Assembly (NCBI GenBank): GCA_022791575.1
Contig: JAAVZI010000002.1
Location: forward strand, 62,001-126,000
Length of the DNA: 64,000 nucleotides
Direction of reading: 5' to 3'
Source of the DNA: Lachnospiraceae bacterium
GTDB taxonomy: Bacteria > Bacillota > Clostridia > Lachnospirales > Lachnospiraceae
Both the position numbers and the translations under genes were made by a program. Below, in pieces: positions 53,981 to 62,827 of this stretch (the stretch's first letter is position 1; every line of letters begins with the position of its first letter). A model generated the notes under the pieces. The model saw nothing but the letters and a program-made list of their open reading frames with translations. It was not told the origin of the DNA and made no database searches.

Positions 53981-56685
53981 ATATTTTCCATAGAGTCACT
54001 TTACAATCTTTAAAGAAAAACCGCACGCGCACCATTGTTACCATTATCGGCATTATACTGTCGGCAGCCATGATCTGTGCGGTCACCACGACAATATCCA
54101 GTTTTCGAAACTACATGCTGGAAAATAGAATTTATTCAGATGGCGACTGGCATGGCCGCGCCCTCAACACGGACCAGCAGACCTACGACAAACTTCGCTC
54201 TGCCAAAGAGGTTGCCTCCTGCGTCTACGCCCGGCAGCTGGGCTACGCCTATGCCCAAGGTTCCAAAAACCAATATAAGCCATACCTGTATCTGCTCGGC
54301 GCCGGCGAAAATTTCGAAAAAACAATGCCCATTCACATCACAGACGGCAGATTTCCCCAATCCAGCCAGGAAATCCTGCTGCCCCTGCACTTGGGCGCAA
54401 ACGGCGGCATACGCTATAAAATCGGCGATACGATGACACTGGATCTGGGAGAGCGCCTCAGCAACGGAGTTGCGCTGGGCCAGAACAATCCCTGCTACGA
54501 ATATGCAGACAACGGCAGCAGCGTCTTTGTGGAAGAAGAGATTGATGTACGCGAATCGCGCACCTATACGGTAGTTGGCTTTTATGAACGGCCGAGCTTT
54601 GAAGAGTATACCGCCCCAGGGTATACGGTCATCACCCTGGCGGGCGACAAAGACGCCAGCAATCTGCTCTACGACGTTTACTTTAAAATGCAGGACCCCA
54701 AAGCCGTATTTACCTATATGGAAGACAACGGCCTGGAAGTCGACACCAATACCGACGTACTGCTGTTTTACGGCGCGGCGTATGTAGATACCTTTTATTC
54801 CACGCTGTACAGTTTGGCGGCCATTATTATGGGTCTGATCATGTTCGGCTCCATTTCCCTGATCTACAATGCATTTTCCATCTCCGTTTCCGAGCGCACG
54901 AAGCAGTTCGGTCTGCTGTCCTCCATCGGCGCAACCAAGCGCCAGCTGCGGCGGATGGTATTGTTTGAAGCCTTCGCGGTCAGTCTGGTCGGCATTCCCC
55001 TGGGGATTTTAGTCGGCATCGGCGGCATTGGCATAACGCTGCTGTTGATTGGCCAGAAATTCTCGGTAATTATGGGAAATCCAATTGCCATGCGTATCTG
55101 TGTCTCCCCGCTGGCCATTTTGACGGCAATCGTGGTGGCGCTGGTGACAGTGCTCATTTCCGCCTGGATTCCCTCCAAACGGGCGACAAAGATTTCCGCT
55201 ATTGAGGCCATCCGCCAAAGCGGTGATATTAAGCTGAAAAATAAACCGGTGAAAACGTCGAAGCTGGTCTATAAGCTGTTTGGCCTGTCAGGCATGCTTG
55301 CGAGCAAGCACTATAAGCGCAACCGCCGCAAATACCGGGCAACCGTTTTAAGCCTCTTTATGAGTATTGTCCTCTTCGTTTCAGCATCCGCATTTACCAA
55401 TTATATAACCTTATCGGCGGCAGGTGTATTTGACGATCGGGGATACGATTTAAGATTTGATTATGAAGTGGCAGACGCCAGCATCATTTCCAAGGACGAT
55501 CTGCTTAAGCAGGTCGAGGAATGCGCTGCTGTGAAAGACGTCGTGTATACAGAGGGATCGTATTTTGAGGGAAATGTGGAAATGTCCGATCTGACCGACG
55601 AGGTTGTAGAGCGGCTGAAAAAGGCCAGCACTAAAGAGGATTGGGAAAATTCTCCGCTGCTGATTGAGACGATTATTAATTTCGTTGATGATGAGGAATA
55701 TAAAAATCTGCTGAAATACTGCCGTCTGAGCGAGGACGACTATATGAATCCGGAGGCGCCGCTGGCGCTGGCCATGGACGGGGTGATGAATTTTAATTCG
55801 GATACGCAGAGGTACGAAACTGTCAATTATTTAAAATCTGACCACACGCAGGTGAAGGTGGAAGGTACGAAAGAAATTGAGGGCTATTACCGCTATAATA
55901 CCTATTCCAAGGAGGAGGACGGCCCGCTGTACTGCCAGTATGTAAGCCTGGACAATGCACAGGATCATCTGGAACTTCTGCAGGAGGAGTGTACGAATAC
56001 GTATACGCTGCAGGTAGGAAAACGCATTTACCATTCTCCGTATTTTGAAAACCGGGTTAATTATACCAATCCGCAGGCGCTGACGCTGCTGTATCCGCTG
56101 AGCCTCAAGGACACCGTGTTTCCGGGAATGGAGAAGCAGGGCGGCCAGTTCAGCATAAGTTCGGATCATCACACCAAAAGCTACACCGCGATCCGCAAGG
56201 TTTTGGAGGATTCGGGTCTGCGCAGCGAGGATCTGATTGACTATGCAGAGCAGGAGGAGAACGACCGCAATATGATTTTGATTATGCGTGTGTTTGCCTA
56301 TGGCTTTATCGTTCTCATTTCTCTCATTGCAGCTGCAAATGTGTTCAATACGATTTCTACGAACATCAGCCTGCGCCGCCGGGAATTCGCCATGCTCAAA
56401 TCCGTTGGCATGACCGGCAAAGGTTTTAATCGCATGATGAATTTTGAGTGTCTGTTGTATGGCTCGAAAGCGCTGCTGTACGGGCTTCCCGTGTCGTGCT
56501 TTGTCTCCTGGTTGATTTACCGGGCATTCAGCCAAGGCTTTGGCACCGAATTCCAACTGCCGTGGAGCGCAATTGGCGTGGCGGTCTTGAGCGTATTTTT
56601 GGTGGTGTTTGTGACAATGATGTATTCCATGACGAAGATTAAAAAAGAAAATCCGATTGATGCGTTGAAGAATGAGAATATTTAA
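53977..56685 (+). CDS. FtsX-like ABC permease, two-module
   Basis: 902 residues. An N-terminal membrane helix ([18 protein letters not shown]) is followed by a MacB-like extracytoplasmic domain to about 260. Three helices follow with the FtsX signature ([20 protein letters not shown] and [20 protein letters not shown]). A second extracytoplasmic domain starts after helix [20 protein letters not shown] near 460. Three C-terminal helices carry the second signature ([20 protein letters not shown]). The 300-residue middle domain is acidic. With the ATPase it forms an efflux or resistance pump; the substrate is unknown. Confidence 0.9.
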   Translation: MNIFHRVTLQSLKKNRTRTIVTIIGIILSAAMICAVTTTISSFRNYMLENRIYSDGDWHGRALNTDQQTYDKLRSAKEVASCVYARQLGYAYAQGSKNQYKPYLYLLGAGENFEKTMPIHITDGRFPQSSQEILLPLHLGANGGIRYKIGDTMTLDLGERLSNGVALGQNNPCYEYADNGSSVFVEEEIDVRESRTYTVVGFYERPSFEEYTAPGYTVITLAGDKDASNLLYDVYFKMQDPKAVFTYMEDNGLEVDTNTDVLLFYGAAYVDTFYSTLYSLAAIIMGLIMFGSISLIYNAFSISVSERTKQFGLLSSIGATKRQLRRMVLFEAFAVSLVGIPLGILVGIGGIGITLLLIGQKFSVIMGNPIAMRICVSPLAILTAIVVALVTVLISAWIPSKRATKISAIEAIRQSGDIKLKNKPVKTSKLVYKLFGLSGMLASKHYKRNRRKYRATVLSLFMSIVLFVSASAFTNYITLSAAGVFDDRGYDLRFDYEVADASIISKDDLLKQVEECAAVKDVVYTEGSYFEGNVEMSDLTDEVVERLKKASTKEDWENSPLLIETIINFVDDEEYKNLLKYCRLSEDDYMNPEAPLALAMDGVMNFNSDTQRYETVNYLKSDHTQVKVEGTKEIEGYYRYNTYSKEEDGPLYCQYVSLDNAQDHLELLQEECTNTYTLQVGKRIYHSPYFENRVNYTNPQALTLLYPLSLKDTVFPGMEKQGGQFSISSDHHTKSYTAIRKVLEDSGLRSEDLIDYAEQEENDRNMILIMRVFAYGFIVLISLIAAANVFNTISTNISLRRREFAMLKSVGMTGKGFNRMMNFECLLYGSKALLYGLPVSCFVSWLIYRAFSQGFGTEFQLPWSAIGVAVLSVFLVVFVTMMYSMTKIKKENPIDALKNENI

Positions 56686-57017
56686 GCGTAAGGTTATTCA
56701 CCCTTAGATAACATTTCGTTCAGTTGGGGAAAATTCAAGAGTTGCGTAATGGTCATGTTGGGGCTGACGGCGTCGGCATAAGTTATGTCAGCCTCCTGAC
56801 GGTATGCGTGGGAATACTTCGGCGGTTATGGACCAAAGAGTTTTATGCAGGTAAAAACTTTGGACTGTAGCCGCCTTTGACGTTATCATCCAGTGACTGT
56901 ATAGATATTCAGGCTTTATAGTACCATAACAGTGGTAGTCTGGCACTGTTTCCATCAAAAATATATGCGGAACCAGCAGCGCCTAAAATATAGCCAACTA
57001 CCATATAGGTCATTTTT
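56686..57017. other. Gene-free stretch after the exporter
   Basis: About 330 bp of moderate GC with no gene that can be supported. A 31-codon minus-strand frame at about 56910-57004 (starts MVVGYILGAAGSAYIF) has a hydrophobic start but no ribosome-binding site and is not called. No clear terminator was found. Confidence 0.4.
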
Positions 57018-57521
57018 TTATGGCTGAAGTACTGCTTCTTCCTTTAATGCTTTTTTGTATAGTCCTCTTTCTTCATTGGGTATTTTTAATATATCCATGC
57101 TTTTTTCAGCAGATATATCTAGGGTTTCCATTAAATTTCTAATATCCTCTAACCGTGCTTTCTCCCATGCTTCCCCCCATGCCTCGTTCCAGCCGCTTTC
57201 ATAGATACCTTTGCTAAGATTACACATTCCAAGCACCTCTCTTTTCATTGTTTCTGTCATGGTAGTATCTTCTGTACCAATCCCTTCAACAAAATCTCCC
57301 AATTCATCCTGGTGTACGGATACACGGGCAATCTCCGGTGTATCTATGATATATTTTTCCTCAATATCTTGTATGCTGCAATCACTAAATTCTTCCACAC
57401 AGGTTTGTAAAACCCATGAAAGTATCTGTTTGTTGGCCAAAAGCCTTTTACATGCTTCATCATAAGAAGCATGTATACCCGCTGTCTGGATCCGTTTTGC
57501 CAACATATTTTCTATTTCCAT
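57018..57521 (-). pseudogene. Rpn/PD-(D/E)XK family protein with internal deletion
   Basis: 167 residues. The N-terminal (RIQTAGIHASYDEACKRLLA, ILSWVLQTCVEEF, EIARVSVHQDE) and C-terminal parts (VLGMCNLSKGIYESGWNEAW, RNLMETLDISAEKSMDILKI) match the two ends of Rpn-type recombination-promoting nucleases common in Lachnospiraceae. Full-length relatives have about 300 residues; between EDTTM and TETMKREVLGM the nuclease core is missing, in frame. The catalytic D-E-K residues are therefore gone. The ORF is still open, so a small product could be made. Confidence 0.7.
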
Positions 57522-57942
57522 TCTATTTCTTCATCCCCCTGTATTTTTAAACTGGTTATTGATAATAGTCCTTTATTTATACTAAAAGTAATTTTAGAAC
57601 TAAGGTCGAAAACAATATAGTATATTATTGAAATGTATAAGAATTAATATATAACTATTTTTCTTTTATTATATTAAATGACGGCATATAATTCAAGCAA
57701 AATTTTGATATATCCCATACTGCCATTTTTATTATACATTTTCAATATAAACATCAGTTAGATCTAAAATATAATCATGTTGTTCAAATATCTTTATTTT
57801 ATCGCTCAAACTACAATATTCTCTTGCCATATTACTGTACATTCAAACAAAAGTTTTTGTAATGTTTACTAAAAAGCCCAATATAATAGCTATATTTGTC
57901 ATGTGTTTATTTGATAAATAGCTGCCCTATATTGAAATGATT
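57522..57942. other. AT-rich gene-free stretch
   Basis: About 420 bp of very AT-rich DNA upstream of the Rpn-like gene. No gene, tRNA or structured RNA was recognised. Confidence 0.45.
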
Positions 57943-58357
57943 GCTACCTTACCCCACTGGCTTTAGATAGTGGAGTAAGGTAGCCAAAAGGAGTGGTTTG
58001 TGCTATACTTACAGCATGGTAATATATTTATAAAGAGACTTGAATATCTGCTGCAAGATGACATAATATTTGTATGTATATACAGGAAGGAACTACTTGT
58101 ACAAAGCAGATATCGGATGATAGATCTAAAACGGTTTTCTGATGAAATATGCCAAAGATACAAAAATATTTCCTTGAGAGAATGGATATGCCCTGTTTTT
58201 GGGTTAAACGTGATAAGGATATCAATGCTGCAAAGAATATTTTAGCAGTGGGATTACGACAAGTAGCATAATAGAAATATTTATAAGGCGTGGACTGCCA
58301 GAATTAACACCTTTAGAGATAGTAGGTTACGAGGTCGAAGAAGCAAGAAGCCCATAG
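57943..58357 (+). mobile_element. Relic of an IS200/IS605-family element (TnpB remnant)
   Basis: A 16-bp hairpin with one mismatch (57943-57958 with 57969-57984, GCTACCTTA ... TAAGGTAGC) resembles an IS200/IS605 end. From about 58000 broken frames read REWICPVFGLN, then after a frameshift RDKDINAAKNILAVGLRQVA with a stop, then RRGLPELTPLEIVGYEVEEA and a stop at 58355-58357. These are the zinc-ribbon end, the DRDxNAAxNIL RuvC-type motif and the C-terminal tail of TnpB. At least two frame breaks and the missing N-terminus make it dead. No TnpA is present. Confidence 0.7.
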
Positions 58358-58595
58358 GTTATAGACAATGGGTAGTTCACAAAATCAAGTATTAATGATA
58401 AAGTTAGTATAAGAAAACTGATAAACAAGAGAAAGCCGTTTGATCTATGGCCGCTCATATCAGATACTAAAAAATCCAGAAGGAGTAAGCATACATGTAC
58501 ATAATTAGTGAGAACTTGAATACTGAACCCTTAAATGAAAATAGCAACAAAAGAAAAGTGATCCATGTTAGGATCCAAACAGGAAGGTAAATGAT

Positions 58596-59309
58596 ATGTA
58601 TATTGGAATCTGTGATGACAATTCGGCTTTCTGTGAAATGCTGCGGAAAATACTTTATACAGAACACTTTATACAAAAAGATGATCAAGTGCAGATTTTT
58701 CACAGTGCCCAGGAGATTCTTCAACAGAAGCATCCGATTCATTTTGATATCCTGTTTTTGGATATCAAAATGCCGGTTATGTCTGGCACCCAACTTCTGC
58801 ATCAGTATAGTGTTGTATTCGAAACCTCCAGGGTGGTGCTTTTGACAGCCTTTTCAGAATTTGCCACAAAATGTTATGAATACAATGCTTATCGTTATTT
58901 GTTAAAGCCGCTGAAGAAAGAGAAGCTTCAGGAGCTGTTTGACGCAGTGCATAGGGAAGAAGTCTTAGAGCAGAACATTGAGGTTCATGTCCATACTGGT
59001 AAAGATGTTAAAATCCGTATGAAGGATATTGTTTATTCCGAGGTATATAATAATTATGTACATATCAAAACACAGCAGAAGGAGGAATGGATCAGCTACA
59101 TGCGCCTGAAGGACCTGCTGGCAGCCCTGCCGCAGGAGTATTTCCAACAAACCCATAAATCTTATTTTGTAAACATGAACTACATCATAGATATTGATTA
59201 TAAAGAAAAGAGGATTAGCCTCAAAAATGGGGCTGTGATCCCGCTTTCGTCTGCCAGGAGAAAAGAATTTAAGATCGCGTACATCCAGTTCTTGCTGAAA
59301 TACAAATAA
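58596..59309 (+). CDS. LytTR-type response regulator (orphan)
   Basis: 237 residues. Receiver domain 1 to about 120: IGICDDNSAFCEML, acceptor Asp in DILFLDIKMPVMSG, and YRYLLKPLKKE with the conserved Lys. LytTR DNA-binding domain about 130-237: YSEVYNNYVHI, YMRLKDLLAALPQEYFQQTH, SYFVNMNYIIDI and LSSARRKEFK. This is the AgrA/ComE-like architecture, normally paired with a HPK10 sensor kinase. No kinase or signal-peptide gene lies next to it. No good ribosome-binding site other than GGAAGG about 11 bp ahead. Confidence 0.9.
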   Translation: MYIGICDDNSAFCEMLRKILYTEHFIQKDDQVQIFHSAQEILQQKHPIHFDILFLDIKMPVMSGTQLLHQYSVVFETSRVVLLTAFSEFATKCYEYNAYRYLLKPLKKEKLQELFDAVHREEVLEQNIEVHVHTGKDVKIRMKDIVYSEVYNNYVHIKTQQKEEWISYMRLKDLLAALPQEYFQQTHKSYFVNMNYIIDIDYKEKRISLKNGAVIPLSSARRKEFKIAYIQFLLKYK

Positions 59310-60349
59310 AAAGGAAACTTCTGCTGTTTATTGTAATGAGATTATAATAATATCGATAGTATATCCAAACTACAGTGATTTCCTGAATACATGTTAATCA
59401 TTTATTTTTATAATTGTCCTGTATATATTTTTTTGTTTTATGAGCGGGTTTTATGGATAAATCTACAAAAGGTATTGATTATTACGCTGTTTGATGTTGT
59501 AATATAGAATATATAAACATTAGATATTTTTCAGTTTTATGATGAAGGGAATAAATTTTTATGAGAAAGACAGGAACAATAAAGGTTAATTTGGGCTCTT
59601 GCCTGCCGCCTGCCGGTTCTAATATGTGAGCAGGGCTATACACTTTCTGATACGAAAGAGATTCTGGAGGCTGCTCTACATATCCGGAAGGCTGCAGGAC
59701 ACTATGATCTTGTTTAGATAGGCGGTCACCATCAAAGCCGCACAGCTTTATCTGAAGCATATACTAAAGAGCCTGGCCACGCTGCAAAACACTAGCACTA
59801 TATTACCCTCAAATGAAATGCCGGATATACTGCCAGCAGCAAATGAAAAACTAGATATTACACAAGAATCAGGCGGGCAGTACAACCGTATCTCCTCTGG
59901 CTGCCATAGTACAACCCAGTGTCCCTCCGGCTGTCACAGAACCTCCTGTCACGCGGGTTATCTCAATTATTCTGCTTCTTTTTTGTGTCAGACTGTATTT
60001 CTGTGGGATTCTTTCAATCTTTGCTTCATTCTATCTCTGCTTGCTGCTGTCTAGCACCTCCTATATCTATAATTTCTTTTTCTTGCTGAAATTGCCTAAT
60101 CGGATTATGCATTGATACAAATCTGTAAAGAAATACAAACAAATGTTCGAATTGTATAGACAAGATATAAAAAATGTGATACAATACATAAAAATAAAAG
60201 AGATATCCAAAGAATATCCTGTAATGCATGCTTTCGAGTTGTAAAGGTAAGGTATAGATATCAATGTATCTAAAAAAGATAATCTGAAAGAATATAACAT
60301 CTGTTCAGAAACAAACGATCTAGTGCCTGAAAGTCAGGAGGAAATAATT
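59310..60349. other. Long gene-free stretch, probably decayed
   Basis: About 1 kb with no supportable gene. A broken plus-strand frame at about 59626-59715 reads EQGYTLSDTKEILEAALHIR and stops after HYDLV; it looks like a coding relic of unknown origin. Frames elsewhere in the stretch are short and compositionally unlike the genes here. No structured RNA was recognised. Confidence 0.4.
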
Positions 60350-61156
60350 ATGTTGGAATCAATCAAAATGCATACAAGGCAAAAAGCCATACGAATCCAT
60401 GCACAGTCGGAAAAAGCCGTTACCTGTGTGGATAGTAAATTTGGAGGAGAATTCTATCTGCCTGCAGACATGCAGCTTCCAGCCAGTGCGAGTGGTGAGG
60501 AAATGGAATTTCTTGCACAGATTAATTTTTCACAGATGCCGCCTCTGCCTGGTTTCCCTGACAAGGGACTGCTGCAGTTTTTCCTCTGTACCGCAGAAGA
60601 AGAGATGGAAGAAATGGAAATGGCTGCACCATCTTCACAGGGACATTTTCAGGTTCGGTATTTTCCGTCCATCGAATGGAAGCCGTCTGATGGTCACAAT
60701 CTGGCCACACATCAGAAACAGGCTTTGAAGGGCCGCTGGCCGATGGAGCGTCTGGAGGGCGCCATGGAGTTTGAGCAGGCAGAAGAGATGGCAACGCTTT
60801 CTCTTGGAGAAGAGGGGATTATTACTAATCTGGGTGCGGAAGCTTTTGTGGAACAATTGACAGAAGATGAGTTAGAGGAAGCAGGCTACGATTTGTCAGA
60901 TTGTGCGGATGTGGACCGGTTTTGCATGGATTTCGGCAATTGGGGTTGCAAGGCTGGCGGGTATCCGTCGATCCGTCAGGGGGATCTGCGACTGGACGAG
61001 GATGGATTTGAAGAATATACCACCTTGTTATTCCAGTATGATCTAACAACACAGCAGGAGCTGGAGGCTGATACGTTCTCTTTCTTGATTCGTCCGGCTG
61101 ATCTGGCGGCATGCCGCTTTGAGGATATACTGCTGTGCTGGCACAATTGTTATTAG
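60350..61156 (+). CDS. DUF1963 (YwqG-like) protein
   Basis: 268 residues from ATG 60350, which has CAGGAGG 8 bp ahead; the frame opens at GTG 60323 without a site. DUF1963 marks: SKFGGEFYLPADMQLP, MEFLAQINFSQMPPLPGFPD, GLLQFFLC near residues 50-90, and the later LLFQYD segment. YwqG proteins are soluble beta-rich proteins of unknown function, often in immunity or toxin neighbourhoods, but nothing nearby supports that here. Acidic overall. Confidence 0.85.
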   Translation: MLESIKMHTRQKAIRIHAQSEKAVTCVDSKFGGEFYLPADMQLPASASGEEMEFLAQINFSQMPPLPGFPDKGLLQFFLCTAEEEMEEMEMAAPSSQGHFQVRYFPSIEWKPSDGHNLATHQKQALKGRWPMERLEGAMEFEQAEEMATLSLGEEGIITNLGAEAFVEQLTEDELEEAGYDLSDCADVDRFCMDFGNWGCKAGGYPSIRQGDLRLDEDGFEEYTTLLFQYDLTTQQELEADTFSFLIRPADLAACRFEDILLCWHNCY

Positions 61157-61222
61157 AGTGCATTTGAACATTCATTCACGAGCAGTGCGCTGACCGGTTG
61201 ACAGGTGTCAGCAAGTTCGTGC
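61157..61222. repeat. Degenerate half of the long palindrome family
   Basis: AGAGTGCATTTGAACATTCA resembles the left end of the 46006-46171 element (AGAGCGTGTTTGAAAATTCA), with a following TTC in both. The matching right end is not found. It directly follows the DUF1963 stop. Confidence 0.4.
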
Positions 61223-61295
61223 ATGTTTGCAATGGATTTATCATGCGGCGGTTCGTGTACCGCGGCGAACGAGAAACTCTACGGGAGGTATGGAA

Positions 61296-62222
61296 ATGAT
61301 TTATACCGTCACATATAACCCGGCCATTGATTATGTTGTCCATGTCCGGCAGCTGCAGGCCGGCAGCACAAACCGTTCCGACCAGGAGGAACTCTATTTT
61401 GGCGGAAAAGGCATCAATGTTTCTATGGTCTTAAATGAGCTGGGTATTGATTCTAAGGCGCTGGGTTTTGTGGCTGGCTTTACTGGTGCTGCCATTGAAA
61501 ATGAGGTCAGACAGCGGGGGATTGCTGCCGATTTCATCCGCCTGGATGAGGGCTGCTCCCGCATCAATATAAAAATCAAATCGGAAATGGAAACCGAACT
61601 TAACGCTCAGGGTCCTGTAATCAGCGAATCTGCACAGCAGAAGCTGCTGAATCAAATAGAGACCCTGCAGGACGGTGATACACTTGTGCTGGCTGGCAGT
61701 ATTCCCTGCTCCATGCCGGACGACACCTACGAAAAGGCTCTCAGCCGCCTAGCCGGAAAACAGGTGCAGACCATAGTCGACACCGCCGGCAGCCTGCTTT
61801 TGCATGTTCTCCCATACCGTCCATTTCTAATCAAACCAAATCTTCAGGAGCTGGCGGAGCTGTTTGGCGTAACACTGGACTCAAGAGCAGAAATTGCGCA
61901 CTATGCTGCTAAGCTGCAGGAACAGGGTGCTAAAAATGTCCTGGTATCTATGGCCGGCAGCGGCGCGCTGCTGCTGGACGAATATGGGAAAATCCATTTT
62001 TGTCCAGGCTGCCGGGGAACTGTGCGTAATTCCGTGGGCGCAGGCGATTCGATGGTGGCGGGCTTTTTGGCCGGTTTTCTGGAACGAGGGGATTATTCAT
62101 ATGCGCTTCAGCTTGGCAGCGCGGCGGGCGGCGCTACTGCATTTTCCGAGGGATTGGCGGAGCGGAAATTGATTTACCGGATGCTTCGGCAGCTGCAGGA
62201 GTATTCGGCAGGTGGATCTTAG
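61296..62222 (+). CDS. fruK: 1-phosphofructokinase / tagatose-6-phosphate kinase family
   Basis: 308 residues from ATG 61296, chosen because GGGAGG lies 7 bp ahead; the frame opens earlier. PfkB-family marks: TVTYNPAIDYVVHV at the start, LYFGGKGINVSMVLNELGI, TLVLAGSIPCSMPDD, FLIKPNLQELAELFGV and the C-terminal anion hole/catalytic Asp SVGAGDSMVAGFLAGF. It phosphorylates fructose-1-P, or tagatose-6-P in LacC. Usually it is in a fruRKA operon; here it stands alone with neither PTS nor regulator gene. Confidence 0.9.
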   Translation: MIYTVTYNPAIDYVVHVRQLQAGSTNRSDQEELYFGGKGINVSMVLNELGIDSKALGFVAGFTGAAIENEVRQRGIAADFIRLDEGCSRINIKIKSEMETELNAQGPVISESAQQKLLNQIETLQDGDTLVLAGSIPCSMPDDTYEKALSRLAGKQVQTIVDTAGSLLLHVLPYRPFLIKPNLQELAELFGVTLDSRAEIAHYAAKLQEQGAKNVLVSMAGSGALLLDEYGKIHFCPGCRGTVRNSVGAGDSMVAGFLAGFLERGDYSYALQLGSAAGGATAFSEGLAERKLIYRMLRQLQEYSAGGS

Positions 62223-62346
62223 TAAAGGATACCACAGCGCATGCACACTAGCAAAAATTTTATAAGCTGTTGATTGTGCGGTAGTTGATAGGGGCTTTTT
62301 CTTCTCTGATCGGTTGAGCTGCCGGAAATCGTTTAATCGTTTACAT

Positions 62347-62825
62347 TTATGCCGGAAGCTTTACAATGGAGAATTTTTGGTTGAGAATACTCCAGTTCTG
62401 GTAGAAGGGCCGCATGACATTCCAGTAGCCAGCGCCGCCAAGCTGGAGTTCTTTCAGGAGTTCTAATTTGGCGTTGATGCTGCGGGCATCTTCAAACCAG
62501 ACGACATGCGCCTGCCCGTTTTCGGTGGTATAATAGAAATAGGGGGTCTGGGCGTCTGGGTCAAAGAGGATTTCTGCGCCGTAGGCGCGGGCGATTTCTA
62601 GTGCCTGGATATTGCCAATGGAGGCGGCTGCGCGTCCACGCTGGTAAGGCAGGGTCCAGTCATAAGCATAGTTGGGGATTCCCATTTGAATTTTTTCGGG
62701 AGGAATTTCGGTTATAGCGTATTCAAGGACGCGCCGGACCTGGTTTAGCGGAGCTACGGCCATGGGAGGGCCAAAAGTATACGGCCAACTATCATATGGC
62801 TCATAGATTCTTACGGAATTGCCGG
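62347..62825 (-). pseudogene. C-terminal part of a GH18 (YaaH/SleL-like) glycosidase, split by insertion
   Basis: About 150 codons, open to the junction. From W near 62790 the reading matches GH18 spore-type enzymes: YTFGPPMAVAPLNQVRRVLE, IPPEKIQMGIPNYAYDWTLP, HVVWFEDARSINAKLELLKE and YWNVMRPFYQNW. The catalytic DxxDxDxE stretch and N-terminal LysM modules, expected upstream, are missing; the gene runs into the end of a serine recombinase gene. Relatives cleave cortex fragments or attach to spore coats. The missing half should lie beyond the right edge of the inserted element. Confidence 0.7.
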
Positions 62826-62827
62826 CA

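Noticed and set aside
55831-56556. 241-codon minus-strand frame in the FtsX permease
   Set aside because: Antisense frame favoured by the high GC of the permease gene; the permease reading shows membrane helices and family signatures throughout.
59818-60054. 78-codon frame in the gap after the LytTR regulator
   Set aside because: Cys/Ser/His-rich, no ribosome-binding site, no family pattern; treated as chance.
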